Translations under genes and position numbers: made by a program
Origin: Rhizobium sp. NLR16a
Lineage (GTDB): Bacteria > Pseudomonadota > Alphaproteobacteria > Rhizobiales > Rhizobiaceae
Length of the DNA: 64,000 nt
Direction of reading: 5' to 3'
Assembly: GCF_017948245.1 (NCBI RefSeq)
Contig: NZ_CP072865.1
Location: 62,001-126,000 of the forward strand
Notes under the pieces: generated by a model
The model's database searches: none
What the model saw: the letters and a program-made list of their open reading frames with translations, nothing else
Told to the model about the DNA's origin: nothing
Shown here: in pieces, positions 28,307 to 36,743 of the stretch
Numbering within the stretch: the stretch's first letter is position 1
Layout of the letters: every line of letters begins with the position of its first letter

Positions 28307-29773
28307 TTACTTCGAGCCGACGAGGGCGGCGACCGCCTGGGCGGCGAGTTTGAGGCGCTGGCGCACGACGGAGCGGCCGAGGATGGCCATGGAATCGAAG
28401 AGCGGCAGGGAACGCGACGAGCCGGAGACGGCGACGAAGAGCGGCGAGACCACGACCTTCAGCTTCTTGCCCATGCGATCGGAGATGGCGCGCAATTCCG
28501 CTTCGATCGTCTCCACATTCCATTCCAGGATCTTTTCGAGATCCGGCTGAACGGTGTTGAGGATCTCGAGGATCTCCTCCGGCGGCGACTTGATCTTGGC
28601 GAAGTCGGACGGCTGCAGGCCGAGATCGGACTTCAGCAGGAAGCTGGCGAGATCGGGCAGCTCGCCGAGCTTGGAAATGCGGGTCTGCGACAGGCGCAGG
28701 CCAGCCTTCAGGCGGTCGTTCTCCATCGCCCAGGTCAGCACGCGCGCCTGGAATTCCTCTTCGGAGAGCTTCTCGCGGATCCAGCGGCCGTTCAGCCAGT
28801 CGAGCTTCTGGATGTCGAAGATCGCGCCGGCCTTGGAAAGGTTTTCGGGGTCGAACTTCTCGGAGAGCTCATCCATCGTCAACAGCTCTTCACCTTCAGC
28901 GATCTGCATGAAGAACAGGCCGAGGAAGTTCATCAGCGCCTCGGGGATATAGCCGAGCGCGGAGTAATAGGAGATCGAGGTCGGGTTCTTGCGCTTCGAC
29001 AGCTTCGACTTGTCGGCATTGCGCATCAGCGACAGATGCATGAAGACCGGCTGCTCCCAGCCGAAATAGCGATAGAGCAGGATGTGCTTCGGCACCGAAG
29101 CCAGCCATTCCTCGCCACGCGCCACATGGGTGATCTTCATCAGATGGTCGTCGATGACGTTGGCCATGTGATAGGTCGGCATGCCGTCGGCCTTGATCAG
29201 GACCTGCATGTCGACGGAATCCCACGGAATGGACACGTCGCCATAGACGCCGTCGGTAAAGTCGCAGGAACCCTCCGCCGGGATCTTCATGCGGATGACC
29301 GCGGCTTCGCCCGCCGCCATGCGTGACGTCACCTCTTCCGCCGTCAGATTGAGGCAGTGGCCATCATATTTCGGCGGCTTTCCGGCGGCGCGCTGCGCCT
29401 CGCGCATCTGCTCCAGCCGCGCGGGCGTGCAGAAACAGCGGAAGGCATGGCCATTGTCCAGCAATTCCTGTGCATAGGGCTGATACATCGGCTTGCGGTC
29501 GGACTGGCGATAGGGGCCGTAGGGGCCGCCGATATCGGGGCCTTCCTTCCAGTCCAGCCCGCACCATTTCAGCGCGTCGAGCACCTTCGTCTCGAATTCC
29601 GGGGTCGAGCGCGTCGCATCGGTATCTTCGATGCGCAGGATGAACTCGCCACCGTGCTTCTTGGCGAAGAGGTAGTTGAAGAGAGCGATGTAAGCGGTGC
29701 CGACATGCGGCTCGCCGGTCGGCGAGGGAGCGATGCGGACGCGGACGCCGGAAGCTGTCCCGGAATTTGTCAT
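28307..29773 (-). CDS. gltX: Glutamyl-tRNA synthetase
   Basis: Charges tRNA-Glu and, in this lineage, usually mischarges tRNA-Gln for amidation. The 488-residue class I enzyme has a HIGH-type motif APSPTGEPHVGTAY (residues 14-27) and a KMSKS-type motif KSKLSKRKNP. The HIGH His/Gly pattern EPHVG is normal for the family. It lies upstream of lysS. The 242-base gap to terC on its 5' side has no supportable gene. Confidence 0.95.
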   Translation of the reverse strand: MTNSGTASGVRVRIAPSPTGEPHVGTAYIALFNYLFAKKHGGEFILRIEDTDATRSTPEFETKVLDALKWCGLDWKEGPDIGGPYGPYRQSDRKPMYQPYAQELLDNGHAFRCFCTPARLEQMREAQRAAGKPPKYDGHCLNLTAEEVTSRMAAGEAAVIRMKIPAEGSCDFTDGVYGDVSIPWDSVDMQVLIKADGMPTYHMANVIDDHLMKITHVARGEEWLASVPKHILLYRYFGWEQPVFMHLSLMRNADKSKLSKRKNPTSISYYSALGYIPEALMNFLGLFFMQIAEGEELLTMDELSEKFDPENLSKAGAIFDIQKLDWLNGRWIREKLSEEEFQARVLTWAMENDRLKAGLRLSQTRISKLGELPDLASFLLKSDLGLQPSDFAKIKSPPEEILEILNTVQPDLEKILEWNVETIEAELRAISDRMGKKLKVVVSPLFVAVSGSSRSLPLFDSMAILGRSVVRQRLKLAAQAVAALVGSK

Positions 29774-30015
29774 TGTATGTGCCCGTCAATGAAGCCGGAC
29801 TGCTTTCACGGGAAAGCAAGGTTCGGCCGGAAGGATGCAGATATCTTCATCGGCAAACCGGCCGATAAAGGGCATTCGCCCGCACCATTCGCCGATCGTC
29901 CGTTCGGCTGGCCTTAGGCCATATTCAACCGGGCGCGTCAAGAAAAACCGCGTCCGCAACGGCTTGCCGGCGCTGAGAGAGTGCACCGGTTGCGGCGCGC
30001 TCTCCCGTATCAGCC

Positions 30016-30765
30016 TCAATGCGCGCCTTCGCGTTTCCGCTTGCGGGCGTTGCGTGCGAACATGTTCAGCACCTCGACCAGTGCGGAGAAGGCCATGGCG
30101 GCGTAGACGTAACCCTTCGGCACATGGAAACCCATGCCTTCGGCGATCAGCGTCGTACCGATCATCAGCAGGAAGGCGAGCGCCAGCATGACGATCGTTG
30201 GATTCTTCTCGATGAAGTTGGCGAGCGGGGTCGCGGCAACCAGCATGACGGTGACGGCGGCGATGACGGCGATCACCATGATCGGCAGATGCGGCGTCAT
30301 GCCGACGGCGGTGATGATGCTATCGACGGAGAAGACCAGGTCAAGCAGCAGGATCTGGCCGATGGCCGATGCAAAACCCGTGGTGGCGGACTTCGCGATG
30401 AAATCCTCCTGATGATCCACCGGGTCGACCGTGTGGTGAATTTCCTTGGTGGCTTTCCAGACGAGGAACAGGCCGCCGGCGATCAGGATCAGATCCTTCC
30501 AGGAGAAGCCGTGCCCGAAGGCCGTAAACAGCGGTTCGGTCAGCTGTACGATCCAGGCTACGGTGCCGAGCAGCGCCAGGCGCATGACCAGGGCAAGGCC
30601 GATGCCGATCCGGCGGGCTTTCTCGCGATGCTCGGACGGCAGTTTGTTGGTGAGAATGGAAATGAAGATCAGGTTGTCGATACCGAGAACGACTTCCATC
30701 ACCACCAGTGTGATGAGCGCCACCCAGGCGGCCGGGTCCTGAATGAGCGTCATGATTTCCTGCAT
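30016..30765 (-). CDS. TerC-family membrane protein
   Basis: A 249-residue integral membrane protein with about seven hydrophobic spans. The acidic membrane motifs [11 protein letters not shown] and [12 protein letters not shown] are diagnostic of TerC. Family members export or handle metal ions, notably manganese (Alx/MntX type). ATG 30765 is preceded by AAGGGG 10 bases upstream, and that site falls inside a long inverted repeat. See the leader entry. Confidence 0.88.
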   Translation of the reverse strand: MQEIMTLIQDPAAWVALITLVVMEVVLGIDNLIFISILTNKLPSEHREKARRIGIGLALVMRLALLGTVAWIVQLTEPLFTAFGHGFSWKDLILIAGGLFLVWKATKEIHHTVDPVDHQEDFIAKSATTGFASAIGQILLLDLVFSVDSIITAVGMTPHLPIMVIAVIAAVTVMLVAATPLANFIEKNPTIVMLALAFLLMIGTTLIAEGMGFHVPKGYVYAAMAFSALVEVLNMFARNARKRKREGAH

Positions 30766-30847
30766 TAGCTTATATCCCCTTGCGTCACCGATGACGCCCG
30801 CAATGTAGTGTCCGCGGCCTGCTGCACAAGCGCCGCAAGGGGATATA
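30766..30847 (-). promoter_or_regulatory. Candidate switching leader RNA of terC
   Basis: TATATCCCCTTGCG at 30771-30784 and CGCAAGGGGATATA at 30834-30847 form a perfect 14-bp stem around 49 bases. The 3' arm in the RNA holds the AAGGGG ribosome site. Two local hairpins compete for the same bases: GCGTCA/TGACGC (30782-30797, 4-base loop) and GCGGC/GCCGC (30814-30836). Thus one fold hides and the other frees the ribosome site. It sits between the AraC stop and the TerC ATG. I do not recognise the yybP-ykoY core. Confidence 0.6.
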
Positions 30848-30864
30848 CGAAATCGATGTGACTT

Positions 30865-31704
30865 TTATTCCCTGACAGGTAGCCAGATTTCAGTGACGCC
30901 CATCCCGGTATAGGGATCGAAGCGTTCGTCGTAACGTTCGAACATGTCGGGCGTCTCGCCGTGTTCCAGGCCAGACGTTGGCCACCATACGCCGAAAATT
31001 CGGTTCATGGTCGAGGAAATGCCGGAGACATGGCCGCGATGGGTGAAGACAGCGTAGCGTTGGCCCGGAAGCCTGAGCGTCGTAAAATCCGGCGGAAGGT
31101 CGCTGGCATCGGAGATCTCGACGCCGGCCATATAGCGATACTTCTCCGCTTCGCCATCGATATGGGTGCAGACGCCGTAGGCGACATTGCCTTTTTGGCC
31201 TGCAACATGACCGAAATGGGCGTTGAATTTCTGCCAGAGAGAGGGGATGGCGGCGTTACCGCCATAGGGATAGGTCTCCTGCAGGCCGGCAAGGAGCATC
31301 GGTTGACGCTTTTCGAAGCGGGGCGGTTCGAGGGCGTTGAGGTGGGCGGGGTCCATTCTGATCGGCTCCAGCAAGACAAGATTGCGGGCGTGCCCCTGTC
31401 TGCGCACCGCATCCGGCGTCATGCCGAACTGGTCGCGGAAGGCACGGGTGAAAGCCTCGTGCGAGCCGTAGCCCGCGCAAAGCGCAACCTCGAGAATGGT
31501 GGATGAGCCGCCGACCAGCGCGGGCACGGCGCGGCTGAGGCGCCGCCCCCTGATATAGCTGCTGATCGAGTGGCCGGTGACGAGCCCGAAGACGCGTGAC
31601 AGATGATAGCGTGACAATCCGGCGGCTTCCGATATCTCTTCCAGCGATATATCGCTCTCGAAATGGCTCTCTATAAACCAGATCGCCCTTGCGACGGCGC
31701 TCAT
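30865..31704 (-). CDS. AraC-family regulator with GyrI-like effector domain
   Basis: A 279-residue protein with an N-terminal AraC double helix-turn-helix (residues 1-100; SLEEISEAAGLSRYHLSRVF) and a C-terminal GyrI-like small-molecule-binding domain (about 125-279). This is the Rob/SoxS-like architecture used in multidrug and antibiotic response. It runs toward terC with a 99-base gap, but there is no evidence that it controls terC. Confidence 0.85.
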   Translation of the reverse strand: MSAVARAIWFIESHFESDISLEEISEAAGLSRYHLSRVFGLVTGHSISSYIRGRRLSRAVPALVGGSSTILEVALCAGYGSHEAFTRAFRDQFGMTPDAVRRQGHARNLVLLEPIRMDPAHLNALEPPRFEKRQPMLLAGLQETYPYGGNAAIPSLWQKFNAHFGHVAGQKGNVAYGVCTHIDGEAEKYRYMAGVEISDASDLPPDFTTLRLPGQRYAVFTHRGHVSGISSTMNRIFGVWWPTSGLEHGETPDMFERYDERFDPYTGMGVTEIWLPVRE

Positions 31705-31811
31705 CCTCGCTCCCTTGGTTGCGGCTTCTTCCTTAGAGAAAAGCCGGCAGCCGGGTTTGATCGTTCTTGCGGAGTTTTGGCCGAAGGAGAGCGGCAGTCA
31801 ACGGTGCGGGG

Positions 31812-32492
31812 TTAGGCAGTCTCGTGCCGGCGCACGCCGTAGGCTGCCATGAAGACCTTGATCGCACCGCGGATGACGCGGTCGATTTCCTCACGAGTCG
31901 GCGGTTCTTCCATGCTGCCGAACAGACGGAGCTTGAAGAAGCTGCCGCTGGCAAGATCGAGAAACTGGCCCGCGGCCAGATCGATGTCGTCGATCTCGAG
32001 CCGGCCTTCGGCGACATGCTGTTCCAAAAAGTCGCGCATGATGGTGCGCAGGTTTACCGGTCCTTTGAAGAAGCGTTGACAGAGCTCGGGCATGCGGTCG
32101 CGAACGCCGAGAACAGTGCGCATCGCGCTGATGACCTTTTCATCGGTCATGTGGGTGACGAAGCTTATCCCGAACTCGTACAGGCCGGCTTCGGGGTCGT
32201 CATGCTCGGCAAGCGCCGTGCGCACGGCCGCCACGAAAGCGGCGCGCTCGGTCTCGATCATCGCCGAAAACAGTTCTTCCTTATTGGTGAAATAGACGTA
32301 GAGCGTTCCCTTGGAGACTCCGGCCTCGCGCGTCACGTCGTTCATGCTGGCGGCGTCGAAGCCCATTTTCATGAACACGCGCTTGGCGCCGGCAAGAATT
32401 TGCTGGCGCTTGGCCGGATCTTCGCCCGCAGCAAATCGGCCTCCGGCAGCGGGAGGGCTGAATACGGCGGCGTGGTCGGGTTTTAACGTCAT
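31812..32492 (-). CDS. TetR/AcrR-family regulator of efflux genes
   Basis: A 226-residue TetR protein. The DNA-binding domain spans residues 27-80 (NDVTREAGVSKGTLYVYF), with a large ligand-binding domain behind. It is divergent from an EmrA/EmrB pair across 152 bases with two dyads built on GAACC. It probably represses the efflux genes and itself until a drug-like ligand binds. Confidence 0.86.
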   Translation of the reverse strand: MTLKPDHAAVFSPPAAGGRFAAGEDPAKRQQILAGAKRVFMKMGFDAASMNDVTREAGVSKGTLYVYFTNKEELFSAMIETERAAFVAAVRTALAEHDDPEAGLYEFGISFVTHMTDEKVISAMRTVLGVRDRMPELCQRFFKGPVNLRTIMRDFLEQHVAEGRLEIDDIDLAAGQFLDLASGSFFKLRLFGSMEEPPTREEIDRVIRGAIKVFMAAYGVRRHETA

Positions 32493-32539
32493 GTCTCCTT
32501 AACCGTGTTTACGGTTTCGCATTTTCCTTAAAAGAAATC

Positions 32540-32612
32540 GAACCGATTGGTTCTATACATCTTGATATGACGATAAAACAGGTTTATGTCAACTGAACCG
32601 AACCGTTCAGTT
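32540..32612. promoter_or_regulatory. Operators between tetR and emrA-like genes
   Basis: GAACC-gatt-GGTTC (32540-32553) and AACTGAAC-cgaacc-GTTCAGTT (32591-32612, perfect 8-bp arms) share GAAC half-sites. They lie within 50-100 bases of both divergent starts and are probable TetR binding sites. Confidence 0.65.
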
Positions 32613-32644
32613 CGATTATTACTCCAAAGATCGGTAAAGTGGCC

Positions 32645-33853
32645 ATGTCGAGCAACCAGAAAAGCAACGTCGCGCGTATCGTCAGCGAAAACGCCGAGCC
32701 CGAAGAGGCAAAGGTCGCGGTGGTTGCAGAGGCTCCGACGGCGGAAGCCCTGGAAAAGCCGGCTGCTCCCGCGCAATCGGCGCCGGCCGAGGCCCCGGTT
32801 GCTGCTTCGGCAAAGAAGCGCCGCAGCCCGGTGCTGCCGATCGTCGTGCTTGCCCTGCTTGCGGGCGGCGGCTGGTATGGATACGAATGGTGGATGAACG
32901 GCCGGTTCATGGTGTCGACCGACGACGCCTATATCGAAGGCGATATCGCGACCATCTCGCCGAAGGTTACCGGCTATGTCGCGAAGGTGAATGTTGTCGC
33001 CAACCAGGAAGTCAAGGCAGGCGACGTTCTCGCTACCCTTGATAACGGCGACTACCAAAATGCCCTCGATCAGGCGAATGCCCAGATCGCGACCGAGCAG
33101 CTTTCGCTGAGCCGTATTGATGCGCAGATTGAAGGCGCCAAGGCGAGCCTCGTGCAGGCTCAGGCCCAGAAGACTGCCCTCGAAGCGACGGTTCGCGGCG
33201 CGGAAATCAAGCAGAAGCGCCAGAGCGACCTGCAGGCGAAGTCGGTCGGCACCACCGCGGATCTCGATGATGCTAATACGGCCCTCGATCAGGCCAAGGC
33301 CAATCTTGCCGGCGGCGACGCCAATATCGTGGCGGCACAGGCCAATATCGCCATCCTCGAAGCCCAACGCAGGGAAGCCGAAGGTTCCGTCCGCACGCTG
33401 GAAATCCAGCGCGACAAGGCCGCCCGCGACCTCTCCTTCACTGTGCTCAAGGCGCCCTATGACGGCATCGTCGGCAATCGTTCCATCCAGGAAGGCGATC
33501 TGGTCTCGCCCGGCCAGCGCCTGATGGCGCTCGTTCCGGTGCGCCAGCTTTATATCGACGCCAATTTCAAGGAAACGCAGATCCAGCATCTCGTTCCAGG
33601 CTCGAAGGTCAACGTCCATGTTGATGCCTATGACGACCATCCGATCGTCGGTACCGTCGAATCGATCTCGCCGGCCTCCGGTTCGGTCTTTTCGCTGCTG
33701 CCACCGGAAAACGCCACGGGCAACTTCACCAAGGTAATTCAGCGTGTGCCGGTGCGCATTGCGCTGCCGCAGGATGCGCTCGACAGCGGGCGTTTGCGCG
33801 CGGGCCTCAGCGTCGTCGTCGACGTCGATACCCGCACGGCACCGAACAAGTAA
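32645..33853 (+). CDS. emrA: HlyD/EmrA-family efflux adaptor
   Basis: Membrane fusion protein of 402 residues linking an inner-membrane pump to the outer membrane. A cytosolic Ala/Pro/Glu-rich N terminus precedes one membrane span (about 60-80). Then come the first lipoyl half (STDDAYIEGDIATISPKVTG), a coiled-coil hairpin (about 130-250) and the second lipoyl half/beta barrel. GTG 32639 is an alternative start. It forms a pair with the MFS pump downstream. Confidence 0.87.
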   Translation: MSSNQKSNVARIVSENAEPEEAKVAVVAEAPTAEALEKPAAPAQSAPAEAPVAASAKKRRSPVLPIVVLALLAGGGWYGYEWWMNGRFMVSTDDAYIEGDIATISPKVTGYVAKVNVVANQEVKAGDVLATLDNGDYQNALDQANAQIATEQLSLSRIDAQIEGAKASLVQAQAQKTALEATVRGAEIKQKRQSDLQAKSVGTTADLDDANTALDQAKANLAGGDANIVAAQANIAILEAQRREAEGSVRTLEIQRDKAARDLSFTVLKAPYDGIVGNRSIQEGDLVSPGQRLMALVPVRQLYIDANFKETQIQHLVPGSKVNVHVDAYDDHPIVGTVESISPASGSVFSLLPPENATGNFTKVIQRVPVRIALPQDALDSGRLRAGLSVVVDVDTRTAPNK

Positions 33854-33897
33854 ACCTTCGGAGCAATTCCAGCAAAAGGAAAGGCGGAGGTGGTCCG

Positions 33898-35499
33898 ATG
33901 GCCGGGAGCGCGACAGCAACAGCGGGAACGATGCCGGCGGTGCCTGCCCACGCCGGAGATCGCATGGATCCGAGGAAGCTCATCGCCTTCTTCGCGATGG
34001 TGCTCGGCATGTTCATGTCGATCCTCGACATTCAGATCGTCTCTGCTTCGCTTGCCGAAATTCAGGCCGGCCTGTCGGCCGGTTCCGACGAAATCGGCTG
34101 GGTGCAGACGGCCTATCTGATCGCGGAAGTGATCATGATCCCGCTTTCGGGAACGCTGGCGCGCATCATCTCGACGCGCTACCTCTTCGCGATCTCGGCC
34201 GCCGGCTTCACCATGGCGAGTGCGCTTGCGGCGACGGCGACGAATATCGACCAGATGATCGTCTACCGCGCCATCCAGGGCTTCATCGGCGGCGGCATGA
34301 TCCCGTCGGTTTTCGCGGCCGCCTTCACCATCTTTCCGCCGTCGAAGCGCAGCATCGTCTCGCCGATCATCGGCCTGATCGCGACGCTGGCGCCGACCAT
34401 CGGCCCGACCGTCGGCGGCTATCTCAGCCACGCCTTCTCCTGGCACTGGTTGTTCCTCGTCAATATCGTTCCGGGCATCATCGTCACGCTGGTTACCTGG
34501 AACTTCATCGACTTCGACAAGCCGGAACTGTCGCTCTTCAAGAAGTTCGACTGGTGGGGGCTGATCTCGATGGGCGTCTTCCTCGGCGCGCTGGAATATG
34601 TGCTCGAAGAGGGCAACTCGAACGATTGGTTCAACGACAATTCCATTGCGCTGGCTGCCGTCGCTTCCGGCGTCGCGGCCATCGTCTTCTTCTATCGCGC
34701 CTTCACGGTGGAGTTTCCCGTAGTCGATCTCAAGGCCTTTGCGAACAGGAATTTCTCCTTCGGCTCGGTGTTTTCCTTCGTCATGGGCATCGGCCTTTAC
34801 GGCCTTACCTATATCTACCCGGTCTATCTCGGGCGTATCCGCGGCTATGATTCGCTGATGATCGGCGAGACGATGTTCGTCTCTGGCCTTGCGATGTTCT
34901 TCACCGCGCCGATCGCCGGGCGGCTGTCGACCAAGATGGACCTGCGCCTGATGATGGTGATCGGTTTCATCAGCTTCGCCGCCGGCACATACATCATGAT
35001 CCACCTGACGGCGGATTGGGATTTCTATGAACTGTTCATTCCGCAGATCCTGCGCGGGTTCGGCCTGATGATGTGCATGGTGCCGATCAACAACATCGCG
35101 CTCGGCACGATGCCGCCGTCGCGCATCCGCGGCGCGTCCGGCCTATTCAACCTGACTAGAAACCTCGGCGGCGCCGTTGGTCTCGCGGTCATCAATACCG
35201 TGCTCACCAGCCGGCAGGATGTGCACTACGAGCGGCTGCGGGAGAATATGGACTGGGGCAATCCGGCGGCGATCGATCAGATGAACAACATGACTGCCAA
35301 TTTCAGCAGTTACGGCATGGACGGCACTTCAGTCGCGATCAAGCAGATGGTCGGCCTCGCCACCAAGCAGGCGGTCATCCTTTCCTTCAGCGATGTGTTC
35401 CTCATCCTGACTGCGCTGTTCGTTGCGATGATCCTCGGTGTCGCCATGATCAAGAAACCCGCGCCGCAAGGCGGCGGAGGAGGTGGCGGCGGCCACTGA
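33898..35499 (+). CDS. emrB: DHA2-family drug:H+ antiporter, EmrB-like
   Basis: A 533-residue MFS transporter with about 14 membrane segments, of the DHA2 (EmrB/QacA) class. Segment LDIQIVSASLAEIQAGL near the first helix and GFIGGGMIPSVFAAAFTIFP fit the family. It works with the EmrA-like adaptor to expel drugs or plant phenolics (inferred). The C terminus is an unusual run of eight glycines before His. RBS GGAGG precedes ATG 33898. Confidence 0.88.
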   Translation: MAGSATATAGTMPAVPAHAGDRMDPRKLIAFFAMVLGMFMSILDIQIVSASLAEIQAGLSAGSDEIGWVQTAYLIAEVIMIPLSGTLARIISTRYLFAISAAGFTMASALAATATNIDQMIVYRAIQGFIGGGMIPSVFAAAFTIFPPSKRSIVSPIIGLIATLAPTIGPTVGGYLSHAFSWHWLFLVNIVPGIIVTLVTWNFIDFDKPELSLFKKFDWWGLISMGVFLGALEYVLEEGNSNDWFNDNSIALAAVASGVAAIVFFYRAFTVEFPVVDLKAFANRNFSFGSVFSFVMGIGLYGLTYIYPVYLGRIRGYDSLMIGETMFVSGLAMFFTAPIAGRLSTKMDLRLMMVIGFISFAAGTYIMIHLTADWDFYELFIPQILRGFGLMMCMVPINNIALGTMPPSRIRGASGLFNLTRNLGGAVGLAVINTVLTSRQDVHYERLRENMDWGNPAAIDQMNNMTANFSSYGMDGTSVAIKQMVGLATKQAVILSFSDVFLILTALFVAMILGVAMIKKPAPQGGGGGGGGH

Positions 35500-35518
35500 C
35501 CTCCGGCCCCGTCCCTTG

Positions 35519-35545
35519 AAAAGGCCCTCTTCGGAGGGCCTTTTT
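35519..35545 (+). terminator. Terminator of the emrAB operon
   Basis: GGCCCTC-ttcg-GAGGGCC followed by TTTTT, with flanking AAAA that pairs with the T-run. UUCG tetraloop stem; textbook rho-independent terminator. Confidence 0.92.
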
Positions 35546-35650
35546 GTTGCGGTTTTCAGGCCTCTGTGTCATCAGGGGGGCGCTGATCGAATCGATGCCA
35601 ACGGGCGGTAATGCCGGTAAAATAATGCGGAAATCGCGCCGCTGGATTTT

Positions 35651-35668
35651 TTGATTTACGTACATCAA
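35651..35668. promoter_or_regulatory. LacI-type operator upstream of xyl regulator
   Basis: TTGATTTACGTACATCAA is an 18-base palindrome with a single mismatched pair and a central TACGTA, 33 bases upstream of the regulator ATG. It is probably the autoregulatory site for this LacI protein. Confidence 0.6.
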
Positions 35669-35700
35669 ATTTGGCGCTAATGGTCTCGTCAGGAGGAATG

Positions 35701-36723
35701 ATGAGGCCAACTGTTCACGATATCGCCGCTGCGGCGGGCGTCAGTCTCGCGACTGTCGACCGGGTGCTCAACCAGCGTCCTGGTGTGCGCCATGTCACGC
35801 GGGAGAAGGTCGAGACGGCAATCCGCGAACTCGGTTATGTCAGGGACGTCGCCGCCGCCAATCTCGCCAAGGGTCGCACCTATCCGCTGGTCTTCATCCT
35901 GCCGGCCAGCGACAATTCCTTCATGCACGGGCTCAATGCCGAAATCCGGCAGGCGATCCTTCGCTCGCCGGCCGAACGCACCGATATTCGCACCATCGAG
36001 GTGCCTGCCTTCGATCCGGCCGCTCTTGTCGCCGTGCTTGACGGGCTTTCCCGCGAAAAACCTTGCGGCATCGCAATGGTTGCGACCGATGCGCCTGAAG
36101 TGCATGCCGTCGTCGACAGGCTGGTGCATGCGGGCTTTCCCATCGTCACGCTGGTGTCCGATCTTACCGGATCGCTGCGCCATCACTACGCCGGCGTCGA
36201 CAATATCGCGGCAGGCCGCACGGCGGCCCGCCTGCTCGGCCGATTCCTCGGGCCGCGAAAGGGCGAGATCGCCGTGCTCGCCGGCTCCATGCTGGTGCGC
36301 GACCATCGCGAGCGGCTGGAAGGATTCACCTCGGTCGTGGCGGAGGAGTTTCCCAATCTTGCGATCCTTCCGGTTCTGGAAGGGCGTGACGATCCTGAGA
36401 TCGCCCATATGCTCGTCGCCGAGGCACTTGGGAATGCCGACATTATCGGCGTCTATAGTCTCGGGGCAGGCAATCGCGGCCTTATCCGGGCGCTGAAGGA
36501 GAAGGCCGTCGATCGGACGCTGACGGTCATTGCCCACGAGCTGACCGCCCACACGCGGACGGCGCTCATCGACAACACGATTGATGCGATCCTCAATCAG
36601 AATGCCGGTCATGAGGTGCGCAGCGCCATTCGCGTGCTGAAGGCCAAGGCGGACGGGCTCGCCGTCATCGAAGCGCAGGAGCGTATCCGCCTCGACATAT
36701 TCCTGAAGGACAATCTGCCGTAA
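35701..36723 (+). CDS. LacI-family regulator of the xyl genes
   Basis: A 340-residue LacI/GalR protein. The helix-turn-helix and hinge fill residues 1-60 (TVHDIAAAAGVSLATVDRVL), and a periplasmic-binding-like sugar domain follows. A double ATG (35698/35701) follows AGGAGG; I chose 35701 for spacing. It is the first gene before xylB (20-base gap) and xylA, so it is probably co-transcribed and responsive to xylose or a derivative. Confidence 0.85.
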   Translation: MRPTVHDIAAAAGVSLATVDRVLNQRPGVRHVTREKVETAIRELGYVRDVAAANLAKGRTYPLVFILPASDNSFMHGLNAEIRQAILRSPAERTDIRTIEVPAFDPAALVAVLDGLSREKPCGIAMVATDAPEVHAVVDRLVHAGFPIVTLVSDLTGSLRHHYAGVDNIAAGRTAARLLGRFLGPRKGEIAVLAGSMLVRDHRERLEGFTSVVAEEFPNLAILPVLEGRDDPEIAHMLVAEALGNADIIGVYSLGAGNRGLIRALKEKAVDRTLTVIAHELTAHTRTALIDNTIDAILNQNAGHEVRSAIRVLKAKADGLAVIEAQERIRLDIFLKDNLP

Positions 36724-36743
36724 CGGCAAAGGGAGAATGCCAC

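Noticed and set aside
29786..30019. A minus-strand ORF between terC and gltX.
   Set aside because: It overlaps the terC end slightly, lacks a ribosome site and resembles no family.
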